A stretch of 64,000 nt of DNA from Rhodoferax fermentans (GTDB lineage Bacteria > Pseudomonadota > Gammaproteobacteria > Burkholderiales > Burkholderiaceae_C), in assembly GCF_002017865.1 (NCBI RefSeq), contig NZ_MTJN01000002.1, positions 3,844,001 to 3,908,000 on the forward strand, written 5' to 3'. Position numbers and translations under genes: made by a program. Position 1 is the first letter of the stretch. Each line of letters starts with the position of its first letter. Shown here piece by piece: positions 58,099 through 64,000 of the stretch. The notes under the pieces are model-generated. The model searched no databases and had not been told where the DNA came from. It was given only the letters and a program-made list of their open reading frames with translations.

Positions 58099-58958
58099 AC
58101 TCGTCATCGTCTTTCTTGCACCGCCTGTTGGCTGTGCTACGCCGCCTGTTTGCCCGCAAGGTGGTGCTGGCATCGGCCGTCACGCTCGCGCTGGTGGTGG
58201 GTATTGCCGCCGTGTACCCCTGGGTATCAGACGCCGACCCCAATGCCCTGTCAATCAGCGAGCGATTGCACGCGCCCTCAGCCACCCACTGGGCGGGCAC
58301 CGACGAGCTGGGCCGCGATGTGATGCTGCGCATCGTGCACGGTGCCCGTTACTCGCTGCTCATCGGCATCGTCACCGCGACCGGTGCGGTGCTGCTGGGT
58401 ACGCTACTGGGCATGTTTGCCGGTTTCTTCCGGCGGCTTGATGCGCCGTTGATGCGCGTGGTGGACGCCATGATGTCCTTCCCCGACATCCTGCTGGGCA
58501 TTGCGCTGGTGTCGATTCTGGGGGTCTCGCTGTGGAACGTGATGCTGGCGCTGGTCATTGTCTACACGCCGCGTGTGGCCCGCGTGGTGCGCGCCACCAC
58601 CCTGGTGCTGCGCGAGCTGCTGTTTGTCGATGCCGCCCGCGCTCTGGGTGTACGTACCCCGAAGATTTTGCTCAAACACATCCTGCCCAACCTGATGTCG
58701 CCGATTCTGGTGCAGGTCACCTTCATCTTTGCCTACGCCATCTTGGCGGAGGCTGGGCTGTCCTTTCTGGGTGTGGGTGTACCGCCTGACATCCCGACCT
58801 GGGGCACCATGATTGCAGGCAGTCTGGACTATGCCGACAAGGCGTTCTGGACCATTTTTTCACCGGGTGTGGCCATTGTGCTCACCGTCCTGTCACTGCA
58901 AATGCTGGGCGATGGTGCGCGCGACTTGCTCGACCCCAAACTGAAGAAAACCGTATGA
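58095..58958 (+). CDS. Peptide ABC transporter permease (DppC type)
   Basis: 287 residues, six membrane helices, with the DppC/OppC features HWAGTDELGRDVMLRIVHGA and the EAA loop VDAARALGVRTPKILLKHIL, then GLSFLGVGVPPDIPTWGTMI. It pairs with the preceding permease. It overlaps both neighbours by 4 bases, so the transporter genes are translated in a coupled way. Confidence 0.93.
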   Translation: MNSSSSFLHRLLAVLRRLFARKVVLASAVTLALVVGIAAVYPWVSDADPNALSISERLHAPSATHWAGTDELGRDVMLRIVHGARYSLLIGIVTATGAVLLGTLLGMFAGFFRRLDAPLMRVVDAMMSFPDILLGIALVSILGVSLWNVMLALVIVYTPRVARVVRATTLVLRELLFVDAARALGVRTPKILLKHILPNLMSPILVQVTFIFAYAILAEAGLSFLGVGVPPDIPTWGTMIAGSLDYADKAFWTIFSPGVAIVLTVLSLQMLGDGARDLLDPKLKKTV

Positions 58959-60016
58959 CTTCCGAAGCCTCAACCACCACACCGCCATGCGACACCACCC
59001 CGGGCGCAGCGCGCCTGGAGGTCGGCGGCCTGTCCACCTCGTTTGCCACCGATGCGGGCCGCATCCAGAGCGTGGCCGATGTGTCCTTTGCCATCCATCC
59101 CGGCGAAACGCTGGCCCTGGTGGGTGAATCTGGCTCGGGCAAATCTGTCACCAGCCTCACACTGATGGGACTGCATGCGCGCACCTCGCAGGCCCAGGTC
59201 ACCGGTCAGGCCTGGTTTGTTCGGCGCGACGGTCGCCGGGTTGACCTGCTGGCGATGCCGGAAGCCGAGAAACGCGCCCTGCGCGGCAATGAACTGGCCA
59301 TGATCTTCCAGGAACCCATGACCAGCCTGAACCCGGTGCTCACTGTCGGTGAACAGATTGCCGAATCGGCCCGCCTGCACCTGAAGATGGACCGCAGCAC
59401 CGCCCATGCCCACGCGCGACGCATGCTGGAGCTGGTAGAGATCCCGGCGGCTGCACAGCGTGTCAACGAGTACCCACACCAGCTCTCGGGCGGCATGCGC
59501 CAGCGTGTGATGATTGCACTGGCCATGGCCTGCAACCCGACGTTGCTGATTGCCGACGAACCCACCACCGCGCTCGACGTGACCATCCAGGCCCAAATCC
59601 TGGCGCTGATGGGGCGGCTCCAGAAGGAAACCGGCATGAGCATGCTGTTTGTCACCCACAACCTCGGTGTAGTGGCACAGTACGCCGACGCGGTGGCCGT
59701 GATGTACGCGGGCCGTATTGTTGAATCAGCCCGCGTGCATGACCTGTTTGCTCGCCCTGAACATCCCTACACACGCGGCCTGCTGGCCTGCCTGCCCGGT
59801 GTGGCAAGGCGCCAGCAAGGCGCCATCGGCGCGGGACGGCGCAAGTTGGTGGCCATTGCCGGGCAAGTGTCCAGCCCGATGGCACCCCCACCCGGCTGCG
59901 CGTTTTCGCCGCGATGTGCAAGCACACAGCCCGCCTGCGACAGCGCCATGCCGAGGCTGGAGGCCATCGGAGCACGTCGCATGCTGCGTTGCATCCAGCG
60001 CGAGGTGACAGCATGA
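58955..60016 (+). CDS. Peptide ABC transporter ATP-binding protein (DppD type)
   Basis: 353 residues. Walker [10 protein letters not shown], signature LSGGMRQRV, Walker [13 protein letters not shown] and the switch histidine in MLFVTHNLG are intact. The C-terminal oligopeptide-type extension has cysteines ([18 protein letters not shown]) that may bind an Fe-S cluster, as in DppD. It powers uptake with the DppF-type partner. Overlaps both neighbours by 4 bases. Confidence 0.94.
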   Translation: MTSEASTTTPPCDTTPGAARLEVGGLSTSFATDAGRIQSVADVSFAIHPGETLALVGESGSGKSVTSLTLMGLHARTSQAQVTGQAWFVRRDGRRVDLLAMPEAEKRALRGNELAMIFQEPMTSLNPVLTVGEQIAESARLHLKMDRSTAHAHARRMLELVEIPAAAQRVNEYPHQLSGGMRQRVMIALAMACNPTLLIADEPTTALDVTIQAQILALMGRLQKETGMSMLFVTHNLGVVAQYADAVAVMYAGRIVESARVHDLFARPEHPYTRGLLACLPGVARRQQGAIGAGRRKLVAIAGQVSSPMAPPPGCAFSPRCASTQPACDSAMPRLEAIGARRMLRCIQREVTA

Positions 60017-61029
60017 GCAATGTGTTGCAAACCACACCGCATGCCCCAGCGGCCGAATCCCCCTTGCTGGATATCCAGCACCTGCGCAAGTACTTTGGCG
60101 GCAGCAGCCACCCGGTGCGCGCCGTGGATGACGTGAGTTTCACCATCCGCCAGGGCGAGACCCTCGGCCTGGTAGGTGAGTCGGGGTCGGGCAAAAGCAC
60201 CATTGGCCGACTGTTGACAAGACTGGTGGACCCCACGGAGGGTCAAATGCTGTACCACGGCGCGGGCGCCCGACAAGATCTGGCGGCACTGTCGCAGGCG
60301 CAGTACCGACCGTTGCGTTCCAAAATCCAGATCATTTTCCAGGACCCGTACGCCAGCCTGAACCCACGCATGCGCATTCGCGAGGTGCTGGCCGAGGCAT
60401 TGGACACACACGGCCTGGCCAAGGGCAAAGCGCGCCTGCCACGCATCCACGAGCTGCTGCAGCAGGTGGGCTTGCGACCCGAACACGCAGAACGCTTTCC
60501 ACACGAGTTTTCGGGTGGACAGCGCCAACGCATCGGCATTGCCCGCGCACTGGCGGTGGAGCCAACATTCATCGTGGCAGACGAGCCTTTGTCAGCGCTG
60601 GATGTTTCGATCCAGGCCCAGGTCGTGAACTTGCTGGGCGAACTCAAAGAGCAATTGGGCCTCACGCTGCTGTTCATCTCACACGACCTGGATGTGGTGG
60701 AGTATTTGTGTGACCGCGTGGTGGTGCTGTATCTGGGCCGGGTGATGGAGATTGCGCCGACCGAGGCGCTCTACGCCCGCCCCCAGCATCCCTACACGCG
60801 TGCCCTGCTGGCGGCGGCGCCCATTCCCGACCCGGCGCAACGACGCAGCATTGCTTTGCTGCAAGGTGATCTGCCGAGCCCTTCCAACCCACCTTCGGGC
60901 TGTGTGTTCCGCACCCGCTGCCCGATGGCCGAAGAACGCTGTGCCAGCGCCGACATGCAACTGCGCGAGGTAAAGCCCGACCACTTTCATGCCTGCTGGA
61001 AAACAGCTCTAACACCTCTCTCACCATGA
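60013..61029 (+). CDS. Peptide ABC transporter ATP-binding protein (DppF type)
   Basis: 338 residues from ATG at 60013. Walker [10 protein letters not shown], signature FSGGQRQRI, Walker [13 protein letters not shown] and C-terminal [18 protein letters not shown] are present. It forms the ATPase heterodimer with the DppD-type protein. It overlaps the previous gene by 4 bases and its stop overlaps the next start, extending translational coupling into the catabolic genes. Confidence 0.94.
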   Translation: MSNVLQTTPHAPAAESPLLDIQHLRKYFGGSSHPVRAVDDVSFTIRQGETLGLVGESGSGKSTIGRLLTRLVDPTEGQMLYHGAGARQDLAALSQAQYRPLRSKIQIIFQDPYASLNPRMRIREVLAEALDTHGLAKGKARLPRIHELLQQVGLRPEHAERFPHEFSGGQRQRIGIARALAVEPTFIVADEPLSALDVSIQAQVVNLLGELKEQLGLTLLFISHDLDVVEYLCDRVVVLYLGRVMEIAPTEALYARPQHPYTRALLAAAPIPDPAQRRSIALLQGDLPSPSNPPSGCVFRTRCPMAEERCASADMQLREVKPDHFHACWKTALTPLSP

Positions 61030-62297
61030 CCAACGATCTCGCTCTGGACCCGCACTGCAAAAGTTACCCATTGACAGCCACACCTTGCCTAACCTCCGAG
61101 TTGGGCAGCAAAGGCTGGAACGTACTGGCGGATGATCTGCCCTACCCGCTGGCGGTGATCCGCAACACGGCGCTGACACACAACCTGGCCTGGATGCAGG
61201 ACTACGCCAACCGCAAAGGCGTGATGCTGGCACCCCACGGTAAAACCACCATGTCGCCTGAACTGTTTGCCAGACAGTTGCAGGCCGGCGCCTGGGGCCT
61301 GACCTTTGCCACGGTGTACCAGCTCTCGGTAGGAGTAGGCGCCGGTGCACGCCGCGCCATCATTGCCAACCAAGTGGTGTGTGACGCCGACCTGGATGGG
61401 CTGCAGACCCTGCTGCAGCGCCACCCTGACCTGCGCGTGTGGTTCCTGGTGGACTCCATCGCGCAACTGCGTTGTATTGAAGACTGGGCAGCACGGCGTG
61501 CCAGTACGCAGTGCTTTGACACGCTGCTGGAGATTGGTGTGCCCGGCCAGCGGACTGGCTGCCGAACACTGGATGAGGCCATGGCGCTGGCGCAGGCGAT
61601 GTCCCGTTCACCCGCCGTGCAGCTGGGTGGCATCGAATGTTACGAAGGCGGCGTGGCCCGCTGCGACAGTGCGCACGATGCCCAAGAGGTCACGGCGCTG
61701 CTGCGCCGTGTGACCGAGGCCGCCCGCCAGTGTGACCAGCAGAGACTTTTTGTCGGCGCCGACATCCTGATCACCGCCGGTGGTTCGGCCGTGTTCGACC
61801 TGGTGGTGCCCCTGTTGCGCACACAAGGGCTGTCCAAGCCAGTTCAGGGCATCTTGCGTTCAGGCTGCTACATCACACATGACCATGGCAACTACATGCG
61901 TTTTCTCAAGCATGTGGAACAACGCGAAGGACTCGATGCCTCGCTGCGCCCTGCCCTGGAAGTCTGGACCATGGTCCAGTCGGTGCCGGAGCCAGGATTG
62001 GCCCTGCTCACCGGCGGTCGACGCGACTTGTCTTACGACCTGGAAATGCCGGTACCAGTGCGGTGGGCGCGCCGTGCCGAGCGCACCGCGACCCATACGC
62101 CCGCAGGCTGGACGATCAGTGCACTCAATGACCACCACGCCTACCTGCGTTATGACCCGGCCAGCGCAGCCCCGGCAGTCGGCGACCGAGTGGCCCTGGG
62201 CATCTCCCATCCCTGCACCACGTTTGACAAATGGCGCTGGCTGCCGCTGGTTGACGACAATGAATCAGTCATTGAAGGCCTTCGCACCCATTTTTGA
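61026..62297 (+). CDS. D-amino-acid dehydratase/deaminase, D-threonine aldolase-like fold (alanine racemase N-terminal domain)
   Basis: 423 residues. The PLP Schiff-base lysine is probably in LAPHGKTTMSPELFARQL, followed by TFATVYQLSVGVGAG and LEIGVPGQRTGC of the fold-III barrel. The C-terminal ISHPCTTFDKWR contains the H-x-C pair that binds zinc in D-serine dehydratases. It should convert a D-hydroxyamino acid (D-serine or D-threonine) to a keto acid via an enamine, which RidA would hydrolyse. It directly follows the ABC transporter genes with a 4-base overlap. Confidence 0.85.
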   Translation: MTNDLALDPHCKSYPLTATPCLTSELGSKGWNVLADDLPYPLAVIRNTALTHNLAWMQDYANRKGVMLAPHGKTTMSPELFARQLQAGAWGLTFATVYQLSVGVGAGARRAIIANQVVCDADLDGLQTLLQRHPDLRVWFLVDSIAQLRCIEDWAARRASTQCFDTLLEIGVPGQRTGCRTLDEAMALAQAMSRSPAVQLGGIECYEGGVARCDSAHDAQEVTALLRRVTEAARQCDQQRLFVGADILITAGGSAVFDLVVPLLRTQGLSKPVQGILRSGCYITHDHGNYMRFLKHVEQREGLDASLRPALEVWTMVQSVPEPGLALLTGGRRDLSYDLEMPVPVRWARRAERTATHTPAGWTISALNDHHAYLRYDPASAAPAVGDRVALGISHPCTTFDKWRWLPLVDDNESVIEGLRTHF

Positions 62298-62304
62298 ATT
62301 CACC

Positions 62305-63246
62305 ATGTCTACCCCATTCTCAACCAGCTTGCTGCAACAACTGCGCGAGCGCCAACCTGACCTGCCAGAAGCACAACGCAACGTGGTACGCCTGATACTG
62401 GATAACCCGCGCACCGCCGTTGTGGCAACAGTAGAGCAACTGGCTCAGCAGGCGGGCGTGTCCATGCCCACCATCGTGCGCACCTGCCGCAGCTTTGGCC
62501 ACGACTCTGTGCGGGGATTTATGGTCGCGCTGGCCCAGGACCTGGCTGTGACCGGGTCCCACCTGCACCGCAGCGTACAGGCCGACGACAGCGCCCGAGA
62601 TGTCGCCAGCAAAATCGTCCACGCTGCGGTGTCATCCCTCACCGAACTGGGTCGTGCCATCAACACCGATCTGCTGGACCAGGTGGCAGATCGGCTGGCG
62701 CAGGCGCGCCGCATCGACTGCTATTCGGTTGGGGCCGCCTCCACGTTCATGGCCAACGAATTGCAAAGCCGTCTCTTTCGCCTGGGCCGCACGGCCAACG
62801 CCATCTTCGATGCACACCAACAACTGGTATCGGCCAGCACGCTCGGGCCAGACGGTGTGGCTTTTGTCATCTCGCATGTCGGCCGTATGCCCTACACCGT
62901 GGAAGCAGCACGTTTCGCCCGCACGCAGGGTGCCACCGTGGTCGCACTGACCCAGCCCGGGACACCCTTGGCCGAAGCAGCCGATCTGGTACTTGCGGTC
63001 TCTGTTCCCCAGGATGCAGTAATGCGTGTGGGCACAGAGGCCTATCTGGCGCATCTGGTCGTGATTGAGATCCTGATGGTTCGCCTGGCCCAGAGGCTCG
63101 GCCCGTTGGTCACGCGCGATCTGCAACAGTTCAAACAGTTGTTACACAAACATGGCTTTGACAGCGCCGAATACGCTGGTGCTGTTGGCAGCGTAACGGG
63201 CAATCCGCAAGGGGCTGCCTCGTGCGACCCAGCGACCAGGGAATGA
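62305..63246 (+). CDS. RpiR/MurR-family transcriptional regulator
   Basis: 313 residues from ATG at 62305. N-terminal helix-turn-helix (VEQLAQQAGVSMPTIVRTCR) and C-terminal sugar-isomerase (SIS) domain (IDCYSVGAASTFMANELQSR, GVAFVISHVGRMPYTVEAAR). Such regulators sense phosphosugars, and some control amino-acid or D-amino-acid genes. It lies inside the D-amino-acid operon, 7 bases after the dehydratase and 1 base before the deacylase, and is the likely ligand of the palindrome at 55322. Confidence 0.92.
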   Translation: MSTPFSTSLLQQLRERQPDLPEAQRNVVRLILDNPRTAVVATVEQLAQQAGVSMPTIVRTCRSFGHDSVRGFMVALAQDLAVTGSHLHRSVQADDSARDVASKIVHAAVSSLTELGRAINTDLLDQVADRLAQARRIDCYSVGAASTFMANELQSRLFRLGRTANAIFDAHQQLVSASTLGPDGVAFVISHVGRMPYTVEAARFARTQGATVVALTQPGTPLAEAADLVLAVSVPQDAVMRVGTEAYLAHLVVIEILMVRLAQRLGPLVTRDLQQFKQLLHKHGFDSAEYAGAVGSVTGNPQGAASCDPATRE

Positions 63247-63247
63247 C

Positions 63248-64000
63248 ATGGCACACGCAACACTTCTGAAAAACGGACTCATTGTGGACGGCTCGCTGGG
63301 GCCAGGCTGGGTCGGTGACCTGCTGATGGCCGGTGAACGCATCGTGGCACTGGCCGCGCCAGGGCAAATTACCCCGGCAACACTGGTTGCAATCGACCAC
63401 CTCACCGAGGTTGACTGCACCGACCGCGTGATCGCACCCGGCTTCATCGACGTCCACACCCACGACGACGCCGCTGTACTGGACGCCCCCGCCATGTTGC
63501 CCAAGCTGTCACAAGGCATCACCACGGTGATTGTTGGCAACTGCGGCATCTCGCTGGCGCCGGTGGTGACACACACGCCTGCAGCTCCGCTGTCCCTGCT
63601 CGGCAATCGGCAGTTCTGCCACGCCAGCATGGCGCATTACGCCCAAGCGGTGGACGCTGCACGACCTGCCGTGAATGTGGCCGCGCTGATCGGTCATACC
63701 GCTCTGCGCATGCGCCACATGGCCGACTTGAGTCGTGCCGCCACGGCCGAGGAACGGGTCGCCATGGCCGCAGCCATGCAGGAAGCCATGGATGCGGGGG
63801 CACTCGGGCTGTCATCGGGCATCTTCTACAGCGAGGCCTATGCCGCCGACCAGGAGGAACTGGTGGCGGTGGCCACGGTGGCCGCGCGCAACGGTGGCGT
63901 GTATGCAACCCACATCCGCGACGAGTTGGCGGGCATCCTGCCAGCGCTCCAGGAGGCGGCACTCACAGCACGGCAGTCGGGCCTGCCCTTGGTCTTGTCA
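63248..64000 (+). CDS. N-acyl-D-amino-acid deacylase (3' end outside window)
   Basis: 251 codons are visible from ATG at 63248 (MAHATLLKNGLIVDGS) to the right edge. Amidohydrolase motifs: PGFIDVHTHDDAAVL (metal-binding H-x-H), VIVGNCGISLAP with the metal cysteine of D-aminoacylases, GHTALRMRHM and YATHIRDE. It hydrolyses N-acyl-D-amino acids, freeing D-amino acids for the dehydratase encoded two genes upstream. The frame starts 1 base after the regulator stop and runs out of the window. Confidence 0.92.
   Translation, partial: MAHATLLKNGLIVDGSLGPGWVGDLLMAGERIVALAAPGQITPATLVAIDHLTEVDCTDRVIAPGFIDVHTHDDAAVLDAPAMLPKLSQGITTVIVGNCGISLAPVVTHTPAAPLSLLGNRQFCHASMAHYAQAVDAARPAVNVAALIGHTALRMRHMADLSRAATAEERVAMAAAMQEAMDAGALGLSSGIFYSEAYAADQEELVAVATVAARNGGVYATHIRDELAGILPALQEAALTARQSGLPLVLS

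Noticed and set aside
61815..61850. ACACAAGGGCTGTCCAAGCC in the D-amino-acid dehydratase gene
   Set aside because: Only the AAGGGCT word matches; there is no partner arm or flank, and the coding sequence looks ordinary.

Overview
The window is a 64-kb piece of a GC-rich betaproteobacterial chromosome. Protein families, gene neighbourhoods and two dispersed repeat types point to the family Comamonadaceae, and the overall feel is Rhodoferax-like; genus is an inference. No rRNA, tRNA, CRISPR array, prophage or insertion sequence was seen. Both ends cut a gene: a GGDEF/EAL regulator on the left and an N-acyl-D-amino-acid deacylase on the right.

Layout. 1-9.3 kb: signalling and envelope genes (PAS/GAF/GGDEF/EAL protein, trmB, an RluA-type pseudouridine synthase, FecR-domain protein, OmpA lipoprotein, CHASE2 nucleotide cyclase, REC-GAF-HD-GYP protein). 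9.5-12.4 kb: one 972-residue reading frame joining a 2,4-dienoyl-CoA reductase to a dienoyl-CoA isomerase. 12.6-21.4 kb: housekeeping genes (disulfide isomerase-like lipoprotein, DHH phosphoesterase, ferredoxin, ylqF/rbgA, a GGDEF receptor, arfB, trhP/yegQ, aroC, CBS protein, small outer-membrane barrel). 21.6-25.1 kb: a solitary, AT-richer gene for an 1155-residue protein that I tentatively assign to the PPi-dependent PEP carboxykinase type. 25.3-32.0 kb: YihY, DUF2069, an FAD oxidase, thyA, an MFS transporter, folA, xthA. 32.0-39.5 kb: a TetR-controlled RND efflux operon followed by pcm, a rhodanese and tolC. 39.6-43.4 kb: LPS core genes waaA, waaC and a phosphohexomutase. 43.5-46.5 kb: alkylation repair (Ada-AlkA, Ogt) and an EamA exporter. 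46.8-54.0 kb: an apparent stress and envelope block (Cys-repeat periplasmic protein, DUF1328, YqjD/YqjE/YqjK-like genes, AI-2E exporter, cbpA, cbpM, Ca-type P-ATPase). 54.0-64.0 kb: a GNAT gene, then a D-amino-acid operon with divergent ridA, a peptide ABC transporter, a D-amino-acid dehydratase, an RpiR regulator and a D-aminoacylase.

The most unusual feature is a family of short palindromic elements (about 45 bp, core GCCCTT...AAGGGCT, flanked by TAGCTA and AGAGGCC) with about fourteen copies of varying decay. Several lie in frame inside conserved genes (trmB, xthA, waaA, waaC). One forms the linker of the reductase/isomerase fusion, and others supply the stop or start codons of neighbouring genes. 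This resembles the behaviour of Rickettsia palindromic elements and looks like an active source of protein linkers and termini.

All domain calls are from motifs read by eye. Start codons were chosen by family length and visible ribosome-binding sites.
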